Assembly (NCBI RefSeq): GCF_022637395.1
Contig: NZ_CP093337.1
Span: 62,001-126,000 of the forward strand
DNA length: 64,000 nucleotides
Direction: 5' to 3'
Origin: Shinella sp. H4-D48
Lineage (GTDB): Bacteria; Pseudomonadota; Alphaproteobacteria; Rhizobiales; Rhizobiaceae
Part shown: positions 8,520 to 16,712 of the stretch, piece by piece
Numbering within the stretch: position 1 is the stretch's first letter
How the letters are laid out: every line of letters begins with the position of its first letter
Translations under genes and position numbers: made by a program
The notes under the pieces: model-generated
Told to the model about the DNA's origin: nothing
The model's input: only the letters and a program-made list of their open reading frames with translations
Databases searched by the model: none

Positions 8520-9214
8520 CATTTTGAGGGTGGAAGAAGGGTTGTGAGCCGGGGCCAGCCGTTTTCGCCGGTGCGAAAGAGCCATTGCCGGCTGGCGAAG
8601 AAAAAGGCGGTCGCCACCGCCGTCCAGAGGCCGAGCAGGAGGCCTGCGGCAACGTCGCTGGGATAATGCGCGCCGACGATGACACGCGAGACGCCGATGA
8701 CGAGTGCACCCAGCAGAAAAAGCGGCCGCAGCCGCGGCGCCAGCATGGAAAAGGCCCCGAAGAAGGCCCCGACGGCCGCCGAATGGCCGGACGGGAAGCT
8801 GGAATAGAGATCGTCATAAGCGAATGGTGTCAGGCTGTAGGCGCCGTGGTCGGCAAACAGTTCCGGCCGTGCCCGTCCGACGATCAGCTTGAAGAGATGC
8901 ACCAGCGCGCTTGTCGCGCCGATGGTCACGAAGAAATAGAGCGCCAGCCATCCTCCCGCCGTTGCCCGCTCTCCCAGCCCATGGTTCCAGCTCACGCGCC
9001 CGAGAATGTAGGCGAGGATCACGACCAGCCCGGAGCCGTAGATCATCCAGCGGAAGGTGCCGAAATCCGTGATGTGCCGGTTGAAGGTGACGATGGCGTC
9101 CGGAAGCCCCTGCGCGTGTTGTGAAATCAGCGGATCCAAGGGAAGCAGCGCCACGACGAGGACGGCGGTGGCGGCGAAAATCCAGAGCGAGGAGGTCGCA
9201 AGCGATCGGTTCAT
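8519..9214 (-). CDS. PAP2-superfamily membrane phosphatase
   Basis: Integral membrane acid phosphatase of the PAP2 type; family members dephosphorylate lipid phosphates such as undecaprenyl pyrophosphate or phosphatidic acid. The 231-residue product has about six membrane segments. All three catalytic motifs are present: KLIVGRARPELF, SFPSGHSAAVGAFF and SRVIVGAHYPSDVAAG, giving the lysine/arginine, serine/histidine and arginine/histidine/aspartate sets. The start at 9214 (MNRSLATSSLWIF) has AAAGGA five bases upstream; the frame continues to 9316 but that part is not family-like. The substrate cannot be told from sequence. Confidence 0.87.
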   Translation of the reverse strand: MNRSLATSSLWIFAATAVLVVALLPLDPLISQHAQGLPDAIVTFNRHITDFGTFRWMIYGSGLVVILAYILGRVSWNHGLGERATAGGWLALYFFVTIGATSALVHLFKLIVGRARPELFADHGAYSLTPFAYDDLYSSFPSGHSAAVGAFFGAFSMLAPRLRPLFLLGALVIGVSRVIVGAHYPSDVAAGLLLGLWTAVATAFFFASRQWLFRTGENGWPRLTTLLPPSK

Positions 9215-9282
9215 GATGGTCCTTTGCAACACGCGTCGTCTGCATGTGTTCGCCGGTTGTGGCTTTTCAAGGGATGCAAACG

Positions 9283-9344
9283 AAAAAGCTCCCGGCGCGC
9301 TGGCGACGGGAGCCATTCCTTGGGCCAGCCGGCGATGCCGGCTG
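9283..9344 (-). terminator. Terminator region of leuB
   Basis: Two hairpins follow leuB on the minus strand. The first is CAGCCGGC/GCCGGCTG (9326-9344, loop of three). The second is GCTCCCG/CGGGAGC (9288-9313), followed on that strand by TTTTT (9287-9283). The second is the more convincing rho-independent site. Confidence 0.75.
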
Positions 9345-9351
9345 AGTGTTC

Positions 9352-10461
9352 TCAGGCCGAGAGCGTCTTGAAGGCGGCGAGGATGGCGTCGCCCATTTCG
9401 ACGGTGCCGACCTGGCGGCAGCCTTCGGCCATGATGTCACCGGTGCGCACGCCGCTGTCGAGGACCTCGGCGATGGCCTTCTCGAGATTGTCGGCCTCGG
9501 CAACCATGTTGAACGAATAGCGCAGGCACATCGCGAACGAGGCGATCATGGCGATCGGATTGGCAATGCCCTTGCCGGCAATGTCAGGTGCCGAGCCGTG
9601 GACCGGCTCATAGAGCGCCTTGCGCTGGCCCTTGACGTCAGGTGCGCCGAGCGAGGCCGACGGCAGCATGCCGAGCGAGCCGGTCAGCATGGCGGCGACG
9701 TCGGAGAGCATGTCGCCGAACAGGTTGTCCGTCACGATGACGTCGAACTGCTTGGGGGCACGCACCAGCTGCATGCCGCCGGCATCGGCCAGCATGTGTT
9801 CCAGCTGCACGTCGGAATAGCTGCGCTTGTGCGTTTCCGTGACCACCTGGTTCCACAGAACGCCGGACTTCATGACGTTGCGCTTTTCCATCGAGCAGAC
9901 GCGATTGTTGCGTGTGCGGGCCAGTTCGAAGGCGACGCCCGCGATGCGCTCGATTTCGTAGGTGTCGTAGACCTGCGTATCGATGCCGCGCTTCTGGCCG
10001 TTGCCGAGATCGACGATTTCCTTCGGCTCGCCGAAATAGACGCCACCGGTCAGTTCGCGCACGATGAGAATGTCGAGGCCTTCCACCAGCTCGGGTTTCA
10101 GCGAGGAGGCATTGGCAAGCGCCGGGTAGCAGATGGCCGGGCGCAGGTTCGCGAAGAGCTGGAGGTCCTTGCGCAGGCGCAGAAGGCCGGCTTCGGGGCG
10201 GACTTCATAGGGCACGGCATCCCACTTCGGGCCGCCCACGGCGCCGAACAGAACGGCGTCGGCCGCAAGCGCCTTCTCCATGTCGCCTTCCGAGATCGCC
10301 GCGCCATGGGCGTCGTAGGCGCAGCCGCCGACGAGGCCTTCGTCGGTGGTGAAGCCTGCGCCGAGTTCAGCGTTCATATAGGCGATGATCTTGCGGACTT
10401 CCGCCATGGCTTCCGGGCCGATGCCGTCGCCGGGCAGAAGGAGGAGGTTACGCGCTGTCAT
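9352..10461 (-). CDS. leuB: 3-isopropylmalate dehydrogenase
   Basis: NAD-dependent oxidative decarboxylation of 3-isopropylmalate to 2-oxoisocaproate precursors, third step of leucine biosynthesis. The 369-residue product starts [19 protein letters not shown]. It carries the metal- and substrate-binding signature [22 protein letters not shown] and the NAD-binding loop [15 protein letters not shown]. It lies 108 bases downstream of a RidA gene and leuD, all on the minus strand, so the three may be co-transcribed. Confidence 0.96.
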   Translation of the reverse strand: MTARNLLLLPGDGIGPEAMAEVRKIIAYMNAELGAGFTTDEGLVGGCAYDAHGAAISEGDMEKALAADAVLFGAVGGPKWDAVPYEVRPEAGLLRLRKDLQLFANLRPAICYPALANASSLKPELVEGLDILIVRELTGGVYFGEPKEIVDLGNGQKRGIDTQVYDTYEIERIAGVAFELARTRNNRVCSMEKRNVMKSGVLWNQVVTETHKRSYSDVQLEHMLADAGGMQLVRAPKQFDVIVTDNLFGDMLSDVAAMLTGSLGMLPSASLGAPDVKGQRKALYEPVHGSAPDIAGKGIANPIAMIASFAMCLRYSFNMVAEADNLEKAIAEVLDSGVRTGDIMAEGCRQVGTVEMGDAILAAFKTLSA

Positions 10462-10569
10462 GGGATTGTCCTTGATGTCACGGAATGGTCGCGCGCTTCT
10501 TAGCGCAACTTCCGTTCAAGGAAAATCGCCGAAAAGAAAGAATTTTGCGCGATTGCCTCGGCCTTTCGG

Positions 10570-10950
10570 CTAGGTCCGGCGCAGCGCCGTCACTTCGATC
10601 TCGATCAGCATTTCGGGCCTGATCAGATCGCAGACGACCATGGTCGCGGCGGGCCGGATCGTGCCGAAGGTTTCGCCGAGAATGGGGAAGACGCGGTCGG
10701 CAAAGGCGGCGTCCGTCACATAATAGTGGCAGCGCACGACATCTTCGAAGGAAAAGCCGGACTCAGTCAGGACCCTGCCAATCGTCGCAAGGCAGTTGCG
10801 CGTCTGGTCCTCGACGCTGTCGGGCATGATCATGGTGGCGTAGTCGTAACCGGTCGTGCCGGACACGAAGCACCAGTCGCCCTGCACGACGGCGCGCGAA
10901 TAGCCCGCCGTCGCTTCGAATGGGGAGCCGGACGAGATCAGCCGGCGCAT
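10570..10950 (-). CDS. RidA/YjgF-family enamine/imine deaminase-like protein
   Basis: 126-residue protein of the RidA (Rid) superfamily. Members hydrolyse reactive enamine and imine intermediates released by PLP enzymes, which fits its place between leuD and leuB in a branched-chain amino acid setting. The N-terminus MRRLISSGSPFEATAGYSRA and the segment FVSGTTGYDYATMIMPDSVEDQ, followed by QTRNCLATIGRVL, are family-typical. The C-terminal segment PEMLIEIEVTALRR retains the E-EVTA pattern, but the canonical arginine of archetypal RidA (in R-x-A-V) is not obvious, so it may belong to a Rid subfamily without deaminase activity. The start at 10950 sits four bases after the leuD stop. Confidence 0.82.
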   Translation of the reverse strand: MRRLISSGSPFEATAGYSRAVVQGDWCFVSGTTGYDYATMIMPDSVEDQTRNCLATIGRVLTESGFSFEDVVRCHYYVTDAAFADRVFPILGETFGTIRPAATMVVCDLIRPEMLIEIEVTALRRT

Positions 10951-10954
10951 CGCA

Positions 10955-11560
10955 TCACGCCCAGGGGCGCGAAGACGCGGTCTGCTTCTCGTAGCTGTCG
11001 ATCGCCGTCGCCTTTTCCAGCGTGAGGCCGATGTCATCCAGGCCGTTCAGCAGGCAGTGGCGGCGGAAGGCGTCGATTTCGAAGCCGATGCGGCCGCCGT
11101 CGGGACCGGTAATTTCCTGAGCTTCCAGGTCGACGGTCAGGATAGCGTTGGAGCCGCGGCTGGCGTCGTCCATCAGCTTGTCCAAGTCTTCCTGGCTGAC
11201 GACGATCGGCAGAATGCCGTTCTTGAAACAGTTGTTATAGAAGATGTCGGCGAAGCTCGTGGAGATGACGCAGCGGATACCGAAGTCGAGCAGGGCCCAC
11301 GGCGCATGCTCGCGCGAGGAGCCGCAACCGAAATTGTCCCCAGCGACGAGGATCGAGGCGTTCTGATAGGCGGGCTTGTTCAGCACGAACGTTTCGTTGA
11401 GGCTGCCGTCCTCATTGTAGCGCGCTTCGGCGAAGAGGCCCTTGCCCAGGCCGGTGCGCTTGATGGTCTTGAGGTAGTCCTTCGGAATGATCATGTCCGT
11501 GTCGATATTGACGACGGGGAGCGGCGCGGCGACGCCGGTCAGCTTGACGAACTTGTCCAT
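10955..11560 (-). CDS. leuD: 3-isopropylmalate dehydratase small subunit
   Basis: Small subunit of isopropylmalate isomerase, which pairs with LeuC to convert 2- to 3-isopropylmalate. The 201-residue product starts [31 protein letters not shown]. It has the aconitase swivel-domain signature [23 protein letters not shown] near residue 75. Length and start match the family. leuC is not in the window, as is usual in rhizobia. It is the first gene of the leuD-ridA-leuB run. Confidence 0.96.
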   Translation of the reverse strand: MDKFVKLTGVAAPLPVVNIDTDMIIPKDYLKTIKRTGLGKGLFAEARYNEDGSLNETFVLNKPAYQNASILVAGDNFGCGSSREHAPWALLDFGIRCVISTSFADIFYNNCFKNGILPIVVSQEDLDKLMDDASRGSNAILTVDLEAQEITGPDGGRIGFEIDAFRRHCLLNGLDDIGLTLEKATAIDSYEKQTASSRPWA

Positions 11561-11710
11561 GCGGAAACCCTCGGAATACGTGAAGTCGATTTCGCCAAGC
11601 GTTTAAATCAGTTTTCCCGGGATTTGAAGGAAAATCTTGCTCGAGCCGCAAGGAAGGCACCGGGCGCGGAGGCAGGCGCCCGGATATCCTCTCTCGGGAG
11701 GTAGCCTCTG

Positions 11711-11965
11711 TCAGAGGTCGATGATCGTGCCGCGGCCGTCGTTCCAGATGCGCGGCTCGCGCTGGCCTGTGGCCGCGCGCTCGTTGCGGGCACGCGCGGT
11801 TGCACGAACCGGAGTCGGCTGGAATTTCGCAGCAAGCAGGGAGCCGAGCATCAGCACGGCGGTAATGCCGACGATGGCAAGGCCGACCGACGCGGCGAAC
11901 ACGAGCGTTGCGCCGGCAACAAGCATGGCGAAGACGGTGAAGATGATGGAGCGAATGCGCTGCAT
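11711..11965 (-). CDS. Small membrane protein, unknown function
   Basis: An 84-residue protein starting MQRIRSIIFTVFAMLVAG. It has two closely spaced hydrophobic segments (about residues 5-25 and 27-47) and then a basic, soluble tail ending WNDGRGTIIDL. The start at 11965 has AAAGGG upstream; a longer frame to 12055 lacks such a site. It resembles short rhizobial hypothetical proteins, but I cannot name a family. It is divergent from the CitE-like gene, with about 110 bases between them. Confidence 0.65.
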   Translation of the reverse strand: MQRIRSIIFTVFAMLVAGATLVFAASVGLAIVGITAVLMLGSLLAAKFQPTPVRATARARNERAATGQREPRIWNDGRGTIIDL

Positions 11966-12074
11966 TTTGATTTGCCCTTTTCTCTGATGAACAATGTGGG
12001 GGGCGAATTTGTCCATTGCAAGGCCGAATCTCGTCGTGCTTGCGGGTTGCGACAAAGCGCGTCACAAAGGGAAG

Positions 12075-12983
12075 ATGAACAGGACACCGCATCACCATCC
12101 GCTTCGCCTGCGCCGCTCCCTGTTGAGCGTTCCGGCGGTCAATGCGCGGGCACTCGCGAAATCCGCGACGCTCGATTGCGACGCGATCATCTATGATCTC
12201 GAAGACTCGGTCCTGCCGGAGAAGAAGGCCGAGGCGCGCGCCGCGCTCATTGCGCATTTCGCCGCGCTCGACCGCAGCGACGGGCGCGAGCACGTGATGC
12301 GGATCAATCCGCCCGACGGGCCGGACGGCCTGCGCGATCTGGAGGCCGCGCTTCAGTGCATGCCCGATGCCGTGCTTTTGCCAAAGGTCTCAGGGCCGCA
12401 GGATATTCTCACGGCCGCCGACTGGTTTTCCGAAGCCGGCGCCGATGACGGGCCGCGCCTCTGGGCAATGATCGAGACGGCCGCCGCGCTTCTCAACATT
12501 TCCTCCATCGCCGAGACCGGCCGTACGCAGGGCGGACGGCTGGATTGCTTCGTCGTCGGGCTGAACGATCTGCGCAAGGAAACGGGGATCGCCGATATCG
12601 CCGGCCGGCCCTTTCTCGTACCCCTGCTGCTTCAGGTGGTCGTTGCCGCACGTGCCTGCGGCCTCGATGTCGTCGACAGCGTCTTCAACGATTTTGCCGA
12701 CAGCGACGGCCTTGCCGCCGAATGCCGTCAGGGCCGCCAGATGGGGTTCGACGGCAAGATGCTGATCCATCCCGCGCAGATAGCCGCCGCCAATGACGCC
12801 TTCGGCGTGACAGAGGCGGAAGCCGCCGAGGCCATTGCCATCGTCGCTGCCTTTTCGGCGCCCGAAAATGCCGGCAAGGCTGTCGTCAATATTGCCGGCC
12901 GCATGGTGGAGAAGCTGCATGCCGATCAGGCAGAGCGTCTCCTGAACAAGGCCGATCTGATCAACGAGAGAAAGAAAACATGA
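12075..12983 (+). CDS. HpcH/HpaI aldolase / citrate lyase (CitE)-like protein
   Basis: CoA-ester lyase-type TIM-barrel protein, 302 residues. Family members cleave or hydrolyse malyl-, citramalyl- or citryl-CoA using Mg2+. Visible motifs are RRSLLSVPAVNARALAKSA at the N-terminus, IIYDLEDSVLPEKKAEAR (acidic metal and substrate region), VMRINPP, DAVLLPKVSGPQDI, a conserved glutamate in MIETAAALLN, and GFDGKMLIHPAQIAAAN. The start at 12075 (MNRTPHHHPLRLRRS) has AAAGGGAAG upstream. Its stop codon overlaps the start of the DUF1737 gene (ATGA), so the two are translationally coupled. The exact CoA substrate is unknown. Confidence 0.87.
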   Translation: MNRTPHHHPLRLRRSLLSVPAVNARALAKSATLDCDAIIYDLEDSVLPEKKAEARAALIAHFAALDRSDGREHVMRINPPDGPDGLRDLEAALQCMPDAVLLPKVSGPQDILTAADWFSEAGADDGPRLWAMIETAAALLNISSIAETGRTQGGRLDCFVVGLNDLRKETGIADIAGRPFLVPLLLQVVVAARACGLDVVDSVFNDFADSDGLAAECRQGRQMGFDGKMLIHPAQIAAANDAFGVTEAEAAEAIAIVAAFSAPENAGKAVVNIAGRMVEKLHADQAERLLNKADLINERKKT

Positions 12984-13186
12984 AAGTCTATCGATTCCTC
13001 ACCGGCCCTGATGACGCTTCCTTCTGCCACAAGGTCACGCTGGCGCTGAACAAGGGATGGGAGCTGCATGGCTCGCCGACCTACGCCTATAACGGCGAAG
13101 CCAGGCTGATGCATTGCGGTCAGGCCGTGGTGAAGGATGTGCCCGGCAAGGACTACACCCCCGACATCAAGCTCTCCGAGCAGTGA
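12980..13186 (+). CDS. DUF1737-family small protein
   Basis: A 68-residue protein starting MKVYRFLTGPDDASFCHKVTLALNKGWELHGSPTY. This matches the DUF1737 family, usually short soluble proteins or C-terminal domains of unknown function in Proteobacteria. The ATGA overlap with the CitE-like gene upstream indicates one operon. No catalytic motif can be named. Confidence 0.8.
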   Translation: MKVYRFLTGPDDASFCHKVTLALNKGWELHGSPTYAYNGEARLMHCGQAVVKDVPGKDYTPDIKLSEQ

Positions 13187-13279
13187 GCGCAGTATAAAAG
13201 CGGCGGGTCCGCACACCGTGGACTCCTTTCAAGCCCGAAGACATGCCTGTGGTCATGCATCGGGCTTGACCGATGTGCT

Positions 13280-13723
13280 TCAGGAGGATTGCTCCGCCGC
13301 GATCTCCGCGCTCGCCTCGATGCGTTCCATATCGTCGTCGGACAGGCCGAAATGGTGGCCGATCTCGTGGATGAGGACATGGGTGACGATGTCGCCCAGC
13401 GTTTCCTCGTTCTCCGCCCAGTAATCGAGAATCGGGCGGCGATAGAGCGTGATGCGGTTCGGCATCTCGCCTGTCTCGACCGTAAAACGCTCCGTGATGC
13501 CGCGGCCCTCGAAGAGGCCGAGCAGGTCGAAGGGCGTTTCCAGCGCCATGTCCTCGAAGACATCGTCGCTGGGGAATTCGGAGATCTCGATGATCAGGTT
13601 GCCCGTCAGCGCACGGAACTCCTCCGGCAGGTGGCCATAGGCCTCCAGCGCAAGGGATTCAAATGTGCTGATGGTCGGGGCGTGGCGGTTGCGCCAATCC
13701 TCGGTCTGGTCAATTCGGGCCAT
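13280..13723 (-). CDS. Minimal zincin-like metallopeptidase family protein (DUF1025 type)
   Basis: A 147-residue protein of the small MMP-like zincin family. The zinc motif HEIGHHFGLSDDDMERIEA near the C-terminus gives the HExxH ligands and catalytic glutamate. The mid-region TLYRRPILDYW followed by ENEETLGDIVTHVLIHE is typical of this family. The start at 13723 (MARIDQTEDW) follows AAAGGAGAC with good spacing; an upstream in-frame start at 13744 is weaker. The biological substrate is unknown for the family. Confidence 0.83.
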   Translation of the reverse strand: MARIDQTEDWRNRHAPTISTFESLALEAYGHLPEEFRALTGNLIIEISEFPSDDVFEDMALETPFDLLGLFEGRGITERFTVETGEMPNRITLYRRPILDYWAENEETLGDIVTHVLIHEIGHHFGLSDDDMERIEASAEIAAEQSS

Positions 13724-13971
13724 GTAGTCTCCTTTGATCGTCATATAGACGATTTCCAGCGGTTTTCGAGGGCTGAATTTGCAGGCCGGGCATGCGCGCC
13801 CGGCGTTTCTCGATGGCGGGCAGGTCGATTCATGTCGTCATGCACAAGACGAAGGCGCCAAAACGCCAGTTATGCAATAAAACGTGATCGGTCAGTTTGT
13901 CGCACTTTATCGTCAATTTCGTCTGCCTCTTTGCATCATAAGCACATGAAAAGACGATACTTTTAATCAAG

Positions 13972-13988
13972 ATTAGAATGACTCTAAG
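13972..13988 (+). promoter_or_regulatory. Iron control element (Irr box) upstream of bfd-bfr
   Basis: The 17-mer ATTAGAATGACTCTAAG matches the rhizobial iron control element TTTAGAA-N3-TTCTAAA at 11 of 14 specified positions and contains a perfect inverted repeat TTAGA-N5-TCTAA. It lies 102 bases before bfd and about 33 bases upstream of a -35-like TTGACA. In Rhizobiales the Irr regulator binds such elements and represses iron-storage genes under iron limitation; that Irr acts here is an inference. Confidence 0.7.
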
Positions 13989-14020
13989 TTTTCTGGCGGC
14001 GGCGAACGACGCAATCATTC

Positions 14021-14049
14021 TTGACAGTCAATGTCCTCTTTTGCTTAAT
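14021..14049 (+). promoter_or_regulatory. Likely sigma-70 promoter of bfd-bfr
   Basis: TTGACA at 14021-14026, then exactly 17 bases, then CTTAAT at 14044-14049. The bfd start codon is at 14090, leaving a leader of roughly 35 bases. The iron control element lies just upstream. The rest of the 366-base gap between the metallopeptidase and bfd genes shows nothing else I can name. Confidence 0.55.
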
Positions 14050-14089
14050 CCCGGAAACTCAGTGCTTTGCGTATGACGGGCAAGTCGAA

Positions 14090-14401
14090 ATGCTGGTTTG
14101 CAGCTGCAATTTCATCACCGAAAAAGACATCGTGGACGTGATCAACGGCCTCCTCGACGAGGACTGTTGGCAGCTCATCGTGCCTGCGAAAGTCTATCAC
14201 GCGATGCAGAAGCGTGGCCGTTGCTGCGGCTGTTTTCCGAACGTCGTGGACATCATCATCCGCACGACGGAGCAATACCACGCCCGCGGTGACTCGACGG
14301 ATGCCGAGATTTTTGATTTCATGACCCGCCTCAAACAATTCCATGAAGAAAACAGGAGAGCGGATCTTGAAAGGCGACAAAAGAGTCATCGAGCAGCTTA
14401 A
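14090..14401 (+). CDS. bfd: Bacterioferritin-associated ferredoxin
   Basis: [2Fe-2S] protein that docks on bacterioferritin and passes electrons to release stored iron. The 103-residue product starts [20 protein letters not shown]. It has the Cys-X-Cys pair near the N-terminus and a second cysteine cluster [10 protein letters not shown] around residues 48-52, giving the cluster ligands. The C-terminal extension (about 40 residues, basic) is longer than the E. coli Bfd of 64 residues. It overlaps the start of bfr, so the two are one operon, under the putative Irr box and promoter upstream. Confidence 0.9.
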   Translation: MLVCSCNFITEKDIVDVINGLLDEDCWQLIVPAKVYHAMQKRGRCCGCFPNVVDIIIRTTEQYHARGDSTDAEIFDFMTRLKQFHEENRRADLERRQKSHRAA

Positions 14402-14852
14402 CGAAGCGCTCTATCTCGAGCTGGGTGCTGTCAACCAGTACTGGCTCCACTACCGCCTTCTCGAGGACTGGGGTTACACGCTTCTCGCCAAGAAGGAACG
14501 TGCCGAGTCCATCGAAGAAATGCAACACGCCGACAAGCTCGTCGCCCGCATCATCTTCCTTGAAGGCCACCCGAACCTGCAGACCGTCGCACCGCTGCGC
14601 ATCGGCCAGAACGTCAAGGAAGTTCTGGAAGCCGACCTTGCTGGTGAATACGATGCCCGCACGGCTTACAAGAAGTCGCGTGACATCTGTCACGACGCCG
14701 GTGACTACGTCACCATGAAGCTGTTCGAAGAGCTGCTGATCGACGAGGAAGGCCATATCGACTTCCTGGAGACCCAGCTGGAGCTGCTCGGCAAGCTGGG
14801 CGAGGAAAAGTACGGCCAGCTGAACGCAGCGCCGGCAAACGAAGCCGAATAA
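14367..14852 (+). CDS. bfr: Bacterioferritin
   Basis: Heme-containing ferritin that oxidises and stores iron as a 24-subunit cage. I place the start at TTG 14367, giving (M)[19 protein letters not shown] and 161 residues. This is the canonical bacterioferritin N-terminus, and AGGAGAG lies about ten bases upstream at 14354-14360. The ATG at 14343 would add eight residues that include the ribosome binding site itself. Ferroxidase glutamates and histidine are visible in [29 protein letters not shown] and [13 protein letters not shown]. The heme-ligating methionine is in the IEEMQHAD segment. The coding region overlaps bfd by 35 bases, indicating translational coupling. Confidence 0.93.
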   Translation: MKGDKRVIEQLNEALYLELGAVNQYWLHYRLLEDWGYTLLAKKERAESIEEMQHADKLVARIIFLEGHPNLQTVAPLRIGQNVKEVLEADLAGEYDARTAYKKSRDICHDAGDYVTMKLFEELLIDEEGHIDFLETQLELLGKLGEEKYGQLNAAPANEAE

Positions 14853-14880
14853 GGCGGTCGTTCCACCATCACGAATACGA

Positions 14881-14905
14881 AAATCCCCGGCCTTGCCGGG
14901 GATTT
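14881..14905. terminator. Bidirectional terminator between bfr and rppH
   Basis: Perfect eleven-base-pair stem AAATCCCCGGC / GCCGGGGATTT with a three-base loop, T-rich on both strands. It serves the convergent bfr (plus) and rppH (minus) genes. Confidence 0.92.
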
Positions 14906-14912
14906 TTGTTTG

Positions 14913-15440
14913 TCAGGGCGCGAGATGGGCGAAGGTCGCCACGACCTCCTCGTAAACCTTGCGCTTGAAAGGCACGATGAGATCAGGCAGTTCGCGCATG
15001 GGTTTCCACGCCCATTCGTCGAATTCCGCCGTATGGCCGCCCGGCGGCGGGTTGATGGCGATCTCGCTTTCATCACCTTCGAAGCGGAAGGCGAACCAGC
15101 GCTGCGTCTGGCCGCGATATTTGCCTTTCAGACCGATGCCGATCAGATGCGCCGGCAGGTCATAATTGATCCAGCGGCCCGCATCTGCGATCAGCGACAC
15201 GCTTTTCATGCCGGTCTCTTCGTAGAGTTCGCGATAGGCGGCTTCCAGCGGGTCCTCGCCCTTGTCGATGCCGCCTTGCGGCATTTGCCAGAGCTGCGGC
15301 GAGCCGTCATATTCCGAATTGCCGACCGCGAGCCGATGGCCGGCCCAGACCTTGTTTTCGGCGTTCAGCACCATGATGCCGACACAGGGGCGGTAGGGCA
15401 GGTCCTCGGCCCTGACCATCTTGTCCTTTTCCTTGCCCAT
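14913..15440 (-). CDS. rppH: RNA pyrophosphohydrolase
   Basis: Nudix hydrolase that removes pyrophosphate from the 5' end of mRNAs (and cleaves diadenosine polyphosphates), starting RNA decay. The 175-residue product has the full Nudix box, [23 protein letters not shown], near residue 58, and the RppH-specific surroundings [12 protein letters not shown] and QLWQMPQGG. The start at 15440 ([18 protein letters not shown]) lies nine bases after the stop of the deacetylase gene, so the two are probably one transcript. Confidence 0.92.
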   Translation of the reverse strand: MGKEKDKMVRAEDLPYRPCVGIMVLNAENKVWAGHRLAVGNSEYDGSPQLWQMPQGGIDKGEDPLEAAYRELYEETGMKSVSLIADAGRWINYDLPAHLIGIGLKGKYRGQTQRWFAFRFEGDESEIAINPPPGGHTAEFDEWAWKPMRELPDLIVPFKRKVYEEVVATFAHLAP

Positions 15441-15449
15441 CGGGAGTTC

Positions 15450-16643
15450 CTATCGTTTGGCGGGAATGTCTGCGAGCGATGCGACGCCGACGATCTCGAT
15501 GCCGCGTGTGCTGGCTTCCTCGCACCATTCGCGGATGGCGTCCACACTTTCGTCGAAGGCCGAGGCGATGCCGATTGCGGTGCCGTTGCGCCGCGCAATG
15601 CGTTCCAGCTCATCGAGCTTCTTGAGCACCGCTGTGCGCGAGAGATCGGCGTCGAGCTGGAGGTCGGCAAAGGCATGCGGAGCGGAGACCGCGCCGGCAA
15701 TGGTGCCCGAAAGCGACTGGGCGGAGCTGGCGTCGTCCAGGAAAAGCAGGCCGCGGCTCGCCACGTCGCGCATGACCGGCTCCAGCGCGTCGGCACTGGA
15801 GAGGAAGCGGCCGCCCATGAAGTTCACGACGCCGGTATAGTTGGTGATCCGCGCCATGGCGCGGTGCAGTTCAGCGAGGTTCTGCGCCTCGCTCATGTCG
15901 GTGCGCAGCGTATAGGGGCCCGGGTCGTTCTGCGGATAGTCGAAGGGTTCGAGCGGCAATTGCAACAGGATCTCGTGTCCGGCGCGCCGCGCCTCCTGCA
16001 TCCAGCGCTCAAGGCTGTTGCCGCTCGCGGCAAAGGCCAACGTCACCTCTCCTGGCAGTTCGCGAATGGCGCGCTGTGTGCCCGTCTGGCTGAGGCCGAG
16101 GCCACCCACCACGATGGCGATGCGTGTGCCGCGTGCACCGGACCACGGACGGGCATACTGGTCCATCGGGCGCGTCCCGTCGAGACCGATGATCGGGATC
16201 TTGCCGTCTGAGGTGTCTTCCAGGAGATCTTCGTTCGGAAAAGCCGCCGTGCGTGCATCCTGGCCGACGCGGTTTGCCTCGAGAATGACGGGGCCGGTGC
16301 CGTCGCGCGCGCCGGGCGCATATTTGCGCACTACGCTTCCGTCGTCGTTGACGGTTTCTTCGACGCGTGCGCCGGAAAGGCCGTTGGCCCGGCGTACGCC
16401 GTCGCCAGCTTCCGCGGCCTTTTGATCGGGTCTGGCGTCTGCGGTTTCGACGGTTTCAGCCGCGGTGGGGAATGGTTCGGTGCGCAGGCCGCTTGGCGCC
16501 AGCGCCGTCCAGCCGGACAGTCCGATCAGGCCGACGACGGCCAGGGTAGACACGACCTTGCCGGCGGAGAACCGTGACGGTCCCGTCCGTCCTGGCCTTG
16601 CCTTGCGGTCCTGGCCGAGAGGTGCGTGAATGTCTGTGCCCAA
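15450..16643 (-). CDS. Divergent polysaccharide deacetylase family protein
   Basis: A 397-residue protein with one N-terminal membrane anchor (about residues 30-52) and a long Pro/Asp/Glu/Arg-rich periplasmic linker. A C-terminal divergent polysaccharide deacetylase domain begins near residue 170 (IAIVVGGLGLSQTGTQRAIREL). The motif VTLAFAASGNSLERWMQEAR and the HEILLQLPLEPFDYP segment are typical of this family (PF04748), which has a NodB-like fold; catalytic activity of the family is not well established. The envC-ctpA-deacetylase-rppH order is common in Rhizobiaceae. A hairpin upstream (16677-16702) may attenuate transcription from ctpA. Confidence 0.85.
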   Translation of the reverse strand: MGTDIHAPLGQDRKARPGRTGPSRFSAGKVVSTLAVVGLIGLSGWTALAPSGLRTEPFPTAAETVETADARPDQKAAEAGDGVRRANGLSGARVEETVNDDGSVVRKYAPGARDGTGPVILEANRVGQDARTAAFPNEDLLEDTSDGKIPIIGLDGTRPMDQYARPWSGARGTRIAIVVGGLGLSQTGTQRAIRELPGEVTLAFAASGNSLERWMQEARRAGHEILLQLPLEPFDYPQNDPGPYTLRTDMSEAQNLAELHRAMARITNYTGVVNFMGGRFLSSADALEPVMRDVASRGLLFLDDASSAQSLSGTIAGAVSAPHAFADLQLDADLSRTAVLKKLDELERIARRNGTAIGIASAFDESVDAIREWCEEASTRGIEIVGVASLADIPAKR

Positions 16644-16672
16644 GGTCAGTCCGCGCTGGCCGGAAGGTGCGT

Positions 16673-16702
16673 AAAACAGGGCCCGTGCGGTGACGGGCCC
16701 TG
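16673..16702 (-). terminator. Terminator or attenuator after ctpA
   Basis: Perfect ten-base-pair stem CAGGGCCCGT / ACGGGCCCTG (16677-16702) with a six-base loop, followed on the minus strand by TTTTA. It lies between ctpA and the deacetylase gene, so expression of the latter may need readthrough or its own promoter. Confidence 0.8.
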
Positions 16703-16712
16703 CGGATGCGTC

